Below are positions 45,575 through 53,874 of a stretch of 64,000 nucleotides of DNA, in pieces. Each line of letters opens with the position of its first letter. The stretch's first letter is position 1. Under the pieces are notes generated by a model. That model saw nothing but the letters and a program-made list of their open reading frames with translations, was not told the DNA's origin and made no database searches. The DNA comes from Actinomycetospora sp. NBRC 106378 (GTDB taxonomy: Bacteria; Actinomycetota; Actinomycetes; Mycobacteriales; Pseudonocardiaceae), in assembly GCF_030269685.1 (NCBI RefSeq), contig NZ_BSTT01000003.1:310001-374000 (forward strand), given 5' to 3'. The position numbers and the translations under genes are program-made.

Positions 45575-46423
45575 ATGGACCCCACGGCGCTCCCGCCCGG
45601 CTTCGCCGACCAGCTCGCCGAGTTCCGCTCCCGCGCGGCCGACCCGGTCACCCCGAAGGTGGCCGCCTCGACGATCCTGCTGCGCGCCGGGGCCTCCGGG
45701 ATCGAGGTCTTCCTCCTGCGCCGGCGCACCCAGATGGCGTTCGCCGGCGGCATGGTCGTCTTCCCCGGCGGCGGGGTGGACCCGCGCGACGCGACCGACG
45801 ACATCGGCTGGGCCGGACCGTCGCCGGAGGTCTGGGCCGAGCGGCTCGGGCTCGGCGTCGACGAGGCCCGCGCGGTCGTCTGCGCCGCGGTCCGGGAGAC
45901 CTTCGAGGAGTCCGGGGTGCTGCTCGCGGGTCCCGATGACGGGTCGGTGGTCCCGTCGACCTCGGGCGCCGAGTGGGCCGAGGCCCGCCGGGCGCTGGAG
46001 GCCCGCGAGATCGCCTTCTCGGCGATGCTGCGCGAGCGTGGGCTCGTGCTGCGCACCGACCTGCTCCGGGGCTGGACCTGCTGGGTCACCCCGGAGTTCG
46101 AGCCCCGCCGCTACCGGACGTTCTTCTTCGTGACGGCGAGCCCCGAGGGACAGGAGGCGGCGGGAGGCTCCACCGAGTCCGACGCCGCCGCGTGGCTCGG
46201 GGTCGACGCGGCGCTCGCGGCGGCGGGGGAGACGGTGATGATGCTGCCGCCCCAGTACTGCACGTTCCTCGAGCTCGCCCAGTACGGCACGGTCGCCCAG
46301 GTCCTGGCGGCCGCGGACCGCCCGATCCCGGAGCCGGTCATGCCGGGCCTGGAACCGGACGGGTCGGCGCTGACGCTGCCCGGGCGCTATGCCGAGCTGA
46401 ACGCCGCTACAGCTCCCCGGTGA
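45575..46423 (+). CDS. NUDIX hydrolase
   Basis: 282 residues. The Nudix box is split: [15 protein letters not shown] then, after about 40 residues, [14 protein letters not shown], which supplies the REUXEEXGU metal-binding core. This spacing fits the NUDT19/RP2-like branch acting on CoA or similar nucleotides. Ends 17 bp inside the convergent tautomerase gene. Confidence 0.85.
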   Translation: MDPTALPPGFADQLAEFRSRAADPVTPKVAASTILLRAGASGIEVFLLRRRTQMAFAGGMVVFPGGGVDPRDATDDIGWAGPSPEVWAERLGLGVDEARAVVCAAVRETFEESGVLLAGPDDGSVVPSTSGAEWAEARRALEAREIAFSAMLRERGLVLRTDLLRGWTCWVTPEFEPRRYRTFFFVTASPEGQEAAGGSTESDAAAWLGVDAALAAAGETVMMLPPQYCTFLELAQYGTVAQVLAAADRPIPEPVMPGLEPDGSALTLPGRYAELNAATAPR

Positions 46424-46796
46424 GGAACTGGGCACGGCCGTGCCCGAACGACCAGTCCTCCTGCTCGTTGCGCACGAGCGAGACGATCAGGTCGGTCGGG
46501 CGCACCAGGCCCTCCTCGTCGAGCCGCTTCGCGAGCGCGGCGTAGAGCGCCTCCTTCTGCTCGCGTCCCCGGCCCTGCTGGGTGACCTGGATGATCGTCA
46601 CGCCGTCGGTGCGCTCGATGCCCAGCCCGGTGTCCTCGGCGATGATCTCCCCGGCGTCGTGCTGGTGGATCACCTGGTAGCGGTCGCCGGGCGGGGCGGC
46701 GAAGACGTCGAGCATGACCTCCTGCACGGTGTCGGCGAGGCGGCGGACCTCCTCGGGCGAACGGCCGCGGACGAGGTCGATCCTGACGAGAGGCAT
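46407..46796 (-). CDS. Tautomerase-family protein
   Basis: 129 residues. After Met removal, Pro1 ([12 protein letters not shown]) is the family's catalytic base. Two alpha/beta half units are visible, with [19 protein letters not shown] and [11 protein letters not shown], so it is a tandem-type tautomerase rather than a 60-residue 4-OT. Preceded 33 bp upstream by the P450 gene on the same strand. Confidence 0.8.
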   Translation of the reverse strand: MPLVRIDLVRGRSPEEVRRLADTVQEVMLDVFAAPPGDRYQVIHQHDAGEIIAEDTGLGIERTDGVTIIQVTQQGRGREQKEALYAALAKRLDEEGLVRPTDLIVSLVRNEQEDWSFGHGRAQFLTGEL

Positions 46797-46829
46797 GACA
46801 CCCGGATGCCCGGACCCGCCGTCGGGAAC

Positions 46830-48050
46830 TCACCACGTGACGGGCAACGCCTCCACCCCGTGGATGAGGTTCTCGTGCCGGTACTCGGGTGGTCCGCCCG
46901 CCAGGGCCAGGCCCGGGAAGCGCCGCAGCAGGGCCCGGAAGGCGATCCGCAGCTCGACGCGCGCCAGCGGGGCGCCCAGGCAGTGGTGGATGCCGTAGCC
47001 GAACGCGACGTGGGACAGCGGCGCCCGGGTGACGTCGAGGTGGTCGAGCCCCTCGCCGAGAGCGGGGTCGCGGTTGGCGGCGCAGAGCGAGGCGGTGACG
47101 ACGGTGCCCGCCGGGAACGCGTGGGAGCCCACCGTCACGTCCGACGTCGCCACCCGCGGGAAGCCGGCCGAGACCGGGGAGACGTGCCGGAGCAGCTCCT
47201 CCACGACGTGGCCGAGCGCGACGTCGTCGTCCAGCGCCGCGCGGGTCGCCGCGAGCTGCGCGGGCTCCCGCAGCAGCTCGAGGGTGCCCAGCGCGATCAC
47301 GTTGGACGTCGTCTCGTGGCCCGCCACGAGCAGCAGGTTGGCGAGTCCCGCGAGTTCGTCGTCGTCGATCCCGCCCTCGGACGCCGGACGGTCGCCGTGC
47401 TCGCGGACGAGCATGCCGATCAGGTCGTCGCCCGGGTCACGGCGCGCGCGGGCGACGAGCGTGGCCATGTAGGCGCGGGAGTCGGCGATCACCTCGGCCC
47501 GCCGCGCGAACGGCAGGTCCGAGCGCAGCGTCAGCGCCGCGCGCTCCTGGAAGCCGTCGCGGTCGGCGTAGGGGACGCCGAGCAGCTCACAGATGACGAG
47601 CGAGGGCACCGGGAGGGCGAAGTCGGCGACGAGGTCACCGGGCGCGCCGGCCTTCTCCATCGCGTCCAGCGCGTCCTCGACGATCGCGACGACCCGCGGC
47701 TCGAGCGCCTTCATCGCCCGGACCGTGAACCGGCCGGTGAGCATGCGCCGCAGGCGGGTGTGGTGGGGCGGGTCGAGCGCGAGCAGCATCCCGGCCCGGC
47801 GTCGCACCATCTCGTCGGCGTCGGACTCGCCGGGGGGCAGCGGGAGGCCCTCGAAGCCGAACGCCGGGTCGCCGTGCACGATCCGCGCGTCGGTGTAGCC
47901 CGCGACGAGCGTCGCCCGGTGCCCGACCAGCGTGGTCACCGGGCACGTCCCGTCGGTCTCGCGCAGCGCGGTGACCTGCGGGTCCGGGTCGAGCCCGTCG
48001 CGCCGCAGCCCGAGGCGCGGCGGGCGCTCCGTCGTCTGATCGATGCCCAT
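46830..48050 (-). CDS. Cytochrome P450
   Basis: 406 residues from ATG 48050, preferred over GTG 48056 for spacing to GCAGGG. I-helix AGHETTSN, ExxR helix (EELLRHVSPV region), and heme loop FGYGIHHCLGAPLAR with the Cys ligand. Typical soluble bacterial P450. No ferredoxin or reductase gene adjacent. Substrate unknown; it may share a transcript with the tautomerase. Confidence 0.92.
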   Translation of the reverse strand: MGIDQTTERPPRLGLRRDGLDPDPQVTALRETDGTCPVTTLVGHRATLVAGYTDARIVHGDPAFGFEGLPLPPGESDADEMVRRRAGMLLALDPPHHTRLRRMLTGRFTVRAMKALEPRVVAIVEDALDAMEKAGAPGDLVADFALPVPSLVICELLGVPYADRDGFQERAALTLRSDLPFARRAEVIADSRAYMATLVARARRDPGDDLIGMLVREHGDRPASEGGIDDDELAGLANLLLVAGHETTSNVIALGTLELLREPAQLAATRAALDDDVALGHVVEELLRHVSPVSAGFPRVATSDVTVGSHAFPAGTVVTASLCAANRDPALGEGLDHLDVTRAPLSHVAFGYGIHHCLGAPLARVELRIAFRALLRRFPGLALAGGPPEYRHENLIHGVEALPVTW

Positions 48051-48126
48051 GCTCACGACCCTGCCGCATCACGGTCCGTCCGCGGAAGGGCGATGGGTGT
48101 CGGGGTGCCCTGGTAGGCATCGGCCC

Positions 48127-48630
48127 ATGTCCGGATTCGTGCTCGGGGACCGCCCCGATCCGCCGATCGCCGCGCCCGAGGCGGAGACCCTGGTCGGCTT
48201 CCTGGAGTTCCAGCGCGCGACCTTCGCGTGGAAGTGCGCGGGCCTGCGGGCGGACGGCCTCGCGACGCGGGTCGGGGTCTCGACGATGACCCTCGGCGGC
48301 CTGCTCGGCCATCTCACGGCGGTGGAGGACTCGTGGTTCACCGACGACTTCGCGGGGCGGCCGGTCGTCATCGCCGACGATCCGTGGGCCGCGTCGGGCG
48401 GACCCGACGCCCTGCACGCGGGGTGGCGGGCCGCGGTGGAGCGGTCCCGGGCGGTGGTCGCCGAGGCACTGGCCGGCGAGGGGCTGGGAGCGGTCGCCCG
48501 GGACCCGAAGCCGGCCGACCGCCCCGTCACCCTCCGCTGGATCCTCGTCCACATGATCGAGGAGTACGCGCGGCACAACGGGCACGCCGACCTGCTCCGG
48601 GAGGTGGTGGACGGCGCGACGGGGGAGTGA
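48127..48630 (+). CDS. DinB-family (DUF664) protein
   Basis: 167 residues from ATG 48127. Four-helix DinB fold: ETLVGFLEFQRATFAWKCAG, GLLGHLTAVEDSWF and VHMIEEYARHNGHADLLRE, with His in HLTAVEDSWF and HMIEEYARHNGH as the metal-site positions. Likely a metal-dependent thiol-transferase-fold enzyme of unknown substrate. TAGGCA lies 7 nt before the ATG; possibly leaderless. Confidence 0.85.
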   Translation: MSGFVLGDRPDPPIAAPEAETLVGFLEFQRATFAWKCAGLRADGLATRVGVSTMTLGGLLGHLTAVEDSWFTDDFAGRPVVIADDPWAASGGPDALHAGWRAAVERSRAVVAEALAGEGLGAVARDPKPADRPVTLRWILVHMIEEYARHNGHADLLREVVDGATGE

Positions 48631-48634
48631 GGGG

Positions 48635-49714
48635 TCAGCGGCCCGCGAGCAGCCGCCCGTACGCGACGACGGCCTCCTCGAGGCGCGCGACCGAGCAGGT
48701 CTCGTCGGTGACGTGGGCCTGGTCCGGGTCGCCGGGGCCGCAGACGATCACGGCGGCCCCACCGAGCGCATCGGCGAGGACGGCCGCGTCCGTGAAGTAC
48801 GTGGCGTAGCCGGGCTCCGTGTCGCCCGCGAGGAGACGGCTCGACCGGAGGACCGTCGCCGGGTCGGTGTCGACGACGGGGAGGTCGACGAGCCGCTCGA
48901 TCGCGACGTCCCCGCCGACCAGTCCGGCGACCGTCGCCTCGACGGCGTCCGCGTCCGTCCCCGGGACGAGGCGCAGGTCGAGGCACAGCTCGGCGTGGTC
49001 GGGCACGACGTTCGGCACCACTCCGGCGTGGAAGGTGCCGACGTTGGCCGTCATCGGGCCGTGGGTGTCGCTCGTCGGCCAGCCGGCGTGGTCGTGCACG
49101 GCGAGGGCACCGCGGGCGAGGTCGACGAGTGCGTTGCGGCCGAGCTCCGGGCGCGACCCGTGGGCGGGCACGCCGCGGGCGACCAGGCGCAGCCACAGCG
49201 CGCCCTTGTGCCCGAGCAGGACCCGACCGCCGGTCATCTCACCGACCACGAGCAGCGGCGACGGGGCGACGAGCGTCCGGTCGAGCGCGCGGGCCCCGTC
49301 GCACCCGGTCTCCTCGCCGAACGTGAACACGAGCTGGAGGTCGCCCCCGCCGGCCCCGACGTGGCCGACGGCCGCCTCGACCATCGCCGCGACGCCACCC
49401 TTCATGTCGCTCGCGCCCCGGCCGCGCAGCCGGCCGTCCACCACGTCGCCCGCCAGCGGGTCGAACGACCACGCGGCCTCGTCGGCGGGCACCGTGTCGA
49501 GGTGCCCGCTGAGGGTCACCGCGACGGGCCGCTCGGTGCCGGTCACGTCGGCGGTGCGGGCGACGACGTTCGCCCGGCCCGGCTCCGGCTCGTCGAGCCG
49601 GACGTGGAGCCCGGCGTCGGCGAGCCGCGCCGCGACCACGTCGGCCGCGACCCGCTCGCCGCCGCCGCGGGTGTCGAGCCGGACGAGCTCCTGCGCGAGG
49701 TCGAGGGCGCCCAT
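48635..49714 (-). CDS. M20-family metallopeptidase (ArgE/DapE/ACY1 type)
   Basis: 359 residues from ATG 49714. GHLDTVPAD with His71 and Asp73, GRGASDMKGG with Asp103, and GEETGCDGA with Glu134-Glu135 are the dinuclear zinc residues. Dimerisation domain in the middle. Best read as a succinyl-diaminopimelate desuccinylase-like or N-acyl amino-acid deacylase; substrate uncertain. Its start shares one base with the crotonase stop (TGATG), so the CDF, crotonase and M20 genes form one operon. Confidence 0.82.
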   Translation of the reverse strand: MGALDLAQELVRLDTRGGGERVAADVVAARLADAGLHVRLDEPEPGRANVVARTADVTGTERPVAVTLSGHLDTVPADEAAWSFDPLAGDVVDGRLRGRGASDMKGGVAAMVEAAVGHVGAGGGDLQLVFTFGEETGCDGARALDRTLVAPSPLLVVGEMTGGRVLLGHKGALWLRLVARGVPAHGSRPELGRNALVDLARGALAVHDHAGWPTSDTHGPMTANVGTFHAGVVPNVVPDHAELCLDLRLVPGTDADAVEATVAGLVGGDVAIERLVDLPVVDTDPATVLRSSRLLAGDTEPGYATYFTDAAVLADALGGAAVIVCGPGDPDQAHVTDETCSVARLEEAVVAYGRLLAGR

Positions 49715-50490
49715 CAGCGGCCCCGGAACTCCGCGGGCCGCTTCTCGAGGAAGGCGGCGCGGCCCTCGGCGAAGTCCGCCGTCTCGAACATCGCGACCTG
49801 CGTCGTCTCCTCGACGTGCAGCGCCTCGGCGAGGCTCGTGGGCGGACGGGCGAGGATGCGCTTCGTCGCCGCGAGGGCCAGCGGCGCGGCCGCCGCCATC
49901 TCCTGCGCCCGCTCCACCGCGACGGCGAGCGCGGCCCCGTCGTCGACCAGCTCGTCGACCAGACCCAGCCGTTCGGCCTCCGGACCGTCGATCAGGGTGC
50001 CCCGCAGCAGGAGCCGCCGGGCCGCGCCCGCGCCGACCTTGCGCGGGAGCGTCCAGAACAGCCCGGAGTCGGCGACCAGCCCGAGCCGCCCGAAGATCGC
50101 CCCGTACCGCGAACTCCGTCCGGCCACGACGTAGTCGCAGGCGGCGACCACCGAGGTCCCGGCGCCGACCGCGGCACCCTCGACGGCGGCGACGACCGGC
50201 AGCGGGCCCTCGACCAGCAGGGAGATCACGTCCGCGATCAGGTGCAGCCGGTCGCGGGCGTCGGCACGGTCGCCCTGCGGCATCGAGGAGACGTCGCCGC
50301 CGGAGCTGAAGTGCCTCCCCGCACCCGTGACCACCAGCGCCCGGCAGCCGTCGTCGAGGTGGGCGGCCTCGAGGGCGGCGCGCAACTCCCGGCGCAGGGG
50401 CACCGTCAGGGCGTTGCGCCGCTCCGGGACGTCGACGGTGAGGACCCGCACCGGTCCGTCGTCGTGGATGTGCAGAGGACCGTCGCTCAT
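49714..50490 (-). CDS. Enoyl-CoA hydratase/isomerase (crotonase family)
   Basis: 258 residues. Crotonase fold: AVEGAAVGAGTSVVAACDYV (CoA-binding loop) and an oxyanion-hole stretch GRHFSSGGDVSSM. FLEKRPAEFRGR at the C-terminus is typical for enoyl-CoA hydratase-like proteins. Catalytic Glu positions cannot be confirmed without alignment. Overlaps the CDF gene by 4 nt. Confidence 0.85.
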   Translation of the reverse strand: MSDGPLHIHDDGPVRVLTVDVPERRNALTVPLRRELRAALEAAHLDDGCRALVVTGAGRHFSSGGDVSSMPQGDRADARDRLHLIADVISLLVEGPLPVVAAVEGAAVGAGTSVVAACDYVVAGRSSRYGAIFGRLGLVADSGLFWTLPRKVGAGAARRLLLRGTLIDGPEAERLGLVDELVDDGAALAVAVERAQEMAAAAPLALAATKRILARPPTSLAEALHVEETTQVAMFETADFAEGRAAFLEKRPAEFRGR

Positions 50491-51578
50491 CGTCCGATCT
50501 TGTCCTGCTCCGCGCGCCAGTCCGCGAGGGAGGTGCCGAACCGGTCGAGCACCGCCTGCCGGAGGTCCTCGTCCTCACGGGGGACGGGCTCGAGGAAGAC
50601 CTGGTCGAGGTCGGTGAACCGCTCCCGGAGCTCGTCGTCGAGCCGGACGCACGCCCGCTCCAGCTCGCCGACGGTCAGCTCGTCGCGGAAGTCGACGCGG
50701 GCGCAGAGCAGGACGCTGTCGGTGCCGGTGAGCATGGTCTGCAGGTCGACGACCGCCGTGACCTCCGGGGCGGCGTCGAGGTAGTCGTAGATCGCCTTCG
50801 TGACCCGCGGTTCGGCCGCCCGGCCGATGAGCAGGTTCTTGTTGGTGCGCCCGAGGATGAAGGCCACGACGGCGAGCAGCAGGCCGATCATGATGGAGGC
50901 GATGCCGTCCCACACCGACGACCCGGTCTGTTGGTGGAGCACCACACCGACGGCGGCGAAGAGCAGGCCGAGCAGGGCCGCGGTGTCCTCGAAGAGCACG
51001 CTCTTGACCGTCGGGTCGTCGGAGAGCCGCAGGTAACGGGCGAGGGAGAGCTTGAGCTCCGTGCGCTCGCGCAGGCACTGCCGCAGCGCCTGCTGCCAGG
51101 AGATCCCCTCGATGATCGCCGAGAGCCCGAGGACGGAGTAGGCGACCCAGGCGTACTGCTCCTCGGCCGGGTCGGGGGCGTTCTCGATGATCGTCGTGAT
51201 GCCCTCGTAGACCGAGTACGTCGCCCCGACGACGAACACCGAGACCGAGGCGATCATCGCCCAGAAGAAGCGTTCCTTGCCGTAGCCGAACGGGTGCGCG
51301 CGGTCGGCCCGTTTCCCCGAGCGGCGCAGTGCGGTGAACAGCAGCACCTCGGTGACGCAGTCCGCCGCGGAGTGGGCCGCCTCGGCGAGCATCGCCGACG
51401 ATCCGGTGAGCAGGCCCGCGACGAGCTTCAGGACGCCGACCGCCGCGTTGGCGGCGAACGCGAGGATCACCGAGAGGGTGCTCTGCCCGGAGGACGAGTC
51501 CTCGTCCTCACGCCCCTCGTCGGTCGGGTCCTCGGGGGGCGGCACGAGCGCCGAGGGCGCGTCGTTCCTCGCGGTCAT
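50487..51578 (-). CDS. Cation diffusion facilitator (CDF) family transporter
   Basis: 363 residues from ATG 51578. Six-helix CDF core with SAMLAEAAHSAADCVTEVLL (H-x-x-x-D metal site), AHPFGYGKERFFWAMIASV, and VLFEDTAALLGLLFAAVGVV. C-terminal cytoplasmic domain DLQTMLTGTDSVLLCARVDF. Resembles ZNT9/YbdO-like CDFs, exporting Zn2+ or similar. Acidic N-terminus about 30 residues. First gene of an unusual operon with crotonase and M20 peptidase. Confidence 0.88.
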   Translation of the reverse strand: MTARNDAPSALVPPPEDPTDEGREDEDSSSGQSTLSVILAFAANAAVGVLKLVAGLLTGSSAMLAEAAHSAADCVTEVLLFTALRRSGKRADRAHPFGYGKERFFWAMIASVSVFVVGATYSVYEGITTIIENAPDPAEEQYAWVAYSVLGLSAIIEGISWQQALRQCLRERTELKLSLARYLRLSDDPTVKSVLFEDTAALLGLLFAAVGVVLHQQTGSSVWDGIASIMIGLLLAVVAFILGRTNKNLLIGRAAEPRVTKAIYDYLDAAPEVTAVVDLQTMLTGTDSVLLCARVDFRDELTVGELERACVRLDDELRERFTDLDQVFLEPVPREDEDLRQAVLDRFGTSLADWRAEQDKIGR

Positions 51579-51724
51579 GGGGGGAGTCCTTCCAGAGGCG
51601 AACGCACCGGGCACTACCCGGTTCACCCGCACCTCACCCGCCGCTGAGCTCCCGTTGACCCCGGATCGCTCCGCCCGGAGGAACGCGCACCGCCGATCGC
51701 CCCGTGGGGCGACGGCGCCTTGTG

Positions 51725-51765
51725 GCAACCCTTCGGTTGCGTCATAGTGGCAACCGTTCAGTTGC
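51725..51765. promoter_or_regulatory. Two tandem ArsR-type operators
   Basis: GCAACCCTTCGGTTGC (51725-51740, perfect 6-bp arms) and GCAACCGTTCAGTTGC (51750-51765, one mismatch), 25 bp centre to centre, 15-55 bp before the SRPBCC start. The ArsR gene of the same operon is the obvious ligand, so autoregulation is inferred. Confidence 0.65.
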
Positions 51766-51779
51766 ACCAGGAGGTCGGC

Positions 51780-52214
51780 ATGGCGTTCCCGGACCGGATC
51801 GAGCGCACCATCGAGCTCGCCCACCCCGTCGAGCGGGTCTGGGCGGCGATCAGCACCGCCGAGGGGCTCGCCGCGTGGTTCGGCGACCGCGCCGGGATCG
51901 ACCTGCGGCCGGGCGGCCGCGCCTGGCTGGAGTGGAGCGAGCACGACGCGCACGCCGAGCTCCGCATCCAGCGCGTCGAGGCGCCCCACCTCCTCGCGTG
52001 GACGTGGCGCATCGCCGGGCTCCCGGAGGACGACCTGCGCCGCGCCCACGTGGAGTTCACCCTCGTCCCGACCCCCGACGGGACCCGGCTCACGGTGGTC
52101 GAGTCCGGGTTCGCCCAGCTCACCGCCGAGGAACACGACCAGGCGCACGGTGGCAACACCGAGGGCTGGGACCGGGAGCTCGGGGAGCTGGTGGCCCATC
52201 TCGATGCCCGCTGA
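51780..52214 (+). CDS. SRPBCC (AHSA1-like) domain protein
   Basis: 144 residues from ATG 51780 (AGGAGG upstream). DRIERTIELAHPVERVWAAI, AWFGDRAGIDLRPGG and TRLTVVESGFAQL are START/AHA1 signatures, a hydrophobic-ligand fold. First gene of the ArsR operon. The frame upstream of 51780 overlaps the operators and is rejected. Overlaps the ArsR gene. Confidence 0.85.
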   Translation: MAFPDRIERTIELAHPVERVWAAISTAEGLAAWFGDRAGIDLRPGGRAWLEWSEHDAHAELRIQRVEAPHLLAWTWRIAGLPEDDLRRAHVEFTLVPTPDGTRLTVVESGFAQLTAEEHDQAHGGNTEGWDRELGELVAHLDAR

Positions 52215-52536
52215 GCAGGAACGGACCGCCGAGCAGGTCTTCGCCGCCCTCGCCGATCCCACCCGGCGTGCCCTCCTGGCCGACCTCGCCGCCCACGGTC
52301 CCTCCACGGCCACCGACCTCGCCACCCGCCTGCCCATCACCCGCCAGGCCGTCACCAAGCACCTCGATCGGCTCGCCGACGCGGGGCTGGTCACCGCCGA
52401 GCCCGGGGAGCGCCGCCGGGTCCGCTACCGACTGCGATCCGCCCCGATGCGGATCGCCCAGCGCTACCTCGCGGCCCTCGCCCGCGACTGGGACGGCCCG
52501 TTGGCCGCCCTCGCCGACCACCTGGAGGAGACATGA
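52204..52536 (+). CDS. ArsR-family transcriptional regulator
   Basis: 110 residues from ATG 52204, 11 bp inside the SRPBCC gene. Winged helix: FAALADPTRRALLADLAAHG, then STATDLATRLPITRQAVTKH, and RLADAGLVTAEPGERRRVRY for the wing. No Cys, so it is not a metal-thiolate sensor. Likely repressor binding the two upstream operators. SRPBCC-ArsR coupling is a common self-regulated arrangement. Confidence 0.9.
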   Translation: MPAEQERTAEQVFAALADPTRRALLADLAAHGPSTATDLATRLPITRQAVTKHLDRLADAGLVTAEPGERRRVRYRLRSAPMRIAQRYLAALARDWDGPLAALADHLEET

Positions 52537-53231
52537 CCACCGCCCTGCCACCCGTCGTCGACGCCGACACCTGGGCGCGGGAGCGCGACGCGCTGCTCGC
52601 CGCCGAGAAGGACCTGACCCGGGCCCGGGACGCCCTCGCGGCCCGCCGTCGCCGGCTGCCGATGACCCCGGCCACCAACCACACGTTCTCGACGACCGGC
52701 GGCCCCCGGACCCTGCTCGACCTCTTCGGCGGGCACCGGACCCTCGTCGTCTACCAGTTCATGGACCACGGGTCGGAGCGCTACTGCGGCGGGTGCACCT
52801 GGTTCGCCGAGAACGTCCCGGCGACGGCGCCCGAGCTGCTCGCCGAGAACGGCGTGGCGTGGGCGCACGTGTCCGACCTGCCCCTGGAGCGCCTCACCAC
52901 CTACTGGGAGGCCCGCGGCTGGACGCTGCCGTACGCCTCGTCGCGCGGGACCACCTTCGCCGCGGAGACCGGTTCGTGGCTGACGGTGTTCGTGCGCGAC
53001 GGCGACGCCGTGTACCGGACGTGGGGGACCGCGGGACGCGGCCTCGAGGACCTGACCTTCGTCACCTCGCTGCTCGACCTCACTCCGTACGGTCGCCGCG
53101 AGGAGTGGGAGGACTCGCCGTCGGGATGGCCGCAGGGTCCGGTGTGTCCGGAGCCGCCCCTGCTCGCGCCGGACGACGTGGTCCAGAGCTTCGGGCGGTT
53201 CCGGTCCACGGCCGGCTCCACACCACGGTGA
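52533..53231 (+). CDS. DUF899 family thioredoxin-like protein
   Basis: 232 residues, overlapping ArsR by 4 nt. YQFMDHGSERYCGGCTWFAE gives a CxxC in the thioredoxin-like position (family consensus CPGC). GWPQGP near the C-terminus is conserved, after which the last ~40 residues diverge from the family and overlap the antisense gene by 152 bp. Role unknown; possibly redox or dehalogenation related. Confidence 0.82.
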   Translation: MTTALPPVVDADTWARERDALLAAEKDLTRARDALAARRRRLPMTPATNHTFSTTGGPRTLLDLFGGHRTLVVYQFMDHGSERYCGGCTWFAENVPATAPELLAENGVAWAHVSDLPLERLTTYWEARGWTLPYASSRGTTFAAETGSWLTVFVRDGDAVYRTWGTAGRGLEDLTFVTSLLDLTPYGRREEWEDSPSGWPQGPVCPEPPLLAPDDVVQSFGRFRSTAGSTPR

Positions 53232-53874
53232 TGAGCGCCCACACCACGAGGACGACGACCGCCTCGACCAGCAGGTAGACCGGGTAGGGCCCGAACAGGT
53301 CGAGGATCGAGGCCGCGTCGGGCTTGCGGTCGAGGTAGCCGTAGTTCGCCCCGGTCAGCAGGTTCACCGGCTGGGCGACCGCGGCCCAGACCAGCGTGGC
53401 GGCGACGGTGCGTCCGTAGTCGGTCCAGGTCGGACGCCGACCCGTGCCCCACGTGAGCAGGACGGCCGCCCAGATCGGCAGGACGTGCGCGGTGAAGAAG
53501 GCGAGGAAGCTCGGCGCGGGGAAGTCCGGGCCGCCGAGTGCGGGCGTGGCGATGGCCTGCACGGTCAGCGTCAGCGCCCAGTAGTACGTCATGCCGTAGG
53601 CCCACTGGCGCCCGCTCCACAGCGCATACGCCGCGACGTAGGGCACCAGGTCGGAGAGCCACAGCGGCAGCGTCTGCCCCGCGCGGGCGGGGTCGAACGC
53701 GTAGATCTGGTAGGCGAGGGTCGTGACCACGAGCAGCACGGCGAGGACCCGCTCCGCCTTCCCGACGACGGGTGCGGGTGCCTTCCGGCCGAACGGCACC
53801 AGCGCGACCGCGCCGAGCACGGTGAGGACCACGACGACGACGTGCGAGGTCCCCCACGGGACGAACGTGCTCAC
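53080..53874 (-). CDS. TIGR02206-type (YwaF-like) integral membrane protein
   Basis: 264 residues from GTG 53874. Six or seven hydrophobic helices, LWLSDLVPYVAAYALWSGRQ, and LPIWAAVLLTWGTGRRPTWT with LLTGANYGYLDRKP, the family's conserved loops. The Pro/Ala/Arg-rich tail (about 225-264) has no counterpart in the family and is the part antisense to DUF899. Overlaps the upstream gene by 4 nt. Confidence 0.78.
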   Translation of the reverse strand: MSTFVPWGTSHVVVVVLTVLGAVALVPFGRKAPAPVVGKAERVLAVLLVVTTLAYQIYAFDPARAGQTLPLWLSDLVPYVAAYALWSGRQWAYGMTYYWALTLTVQAIATPALGGPDFPAPSFLAFFTAHVLPIWAAVLLTWGTGRRPTWTDYGRTVAATLVWAAVAQPVNLLTGANYGYLDRKPDAASILDLFGPYPVYLLVEAVVVLVVWALITVVWSRPWTGTARSSGPRRPARAGAAPDTPDPAAIPTASPPTPRGDRTE

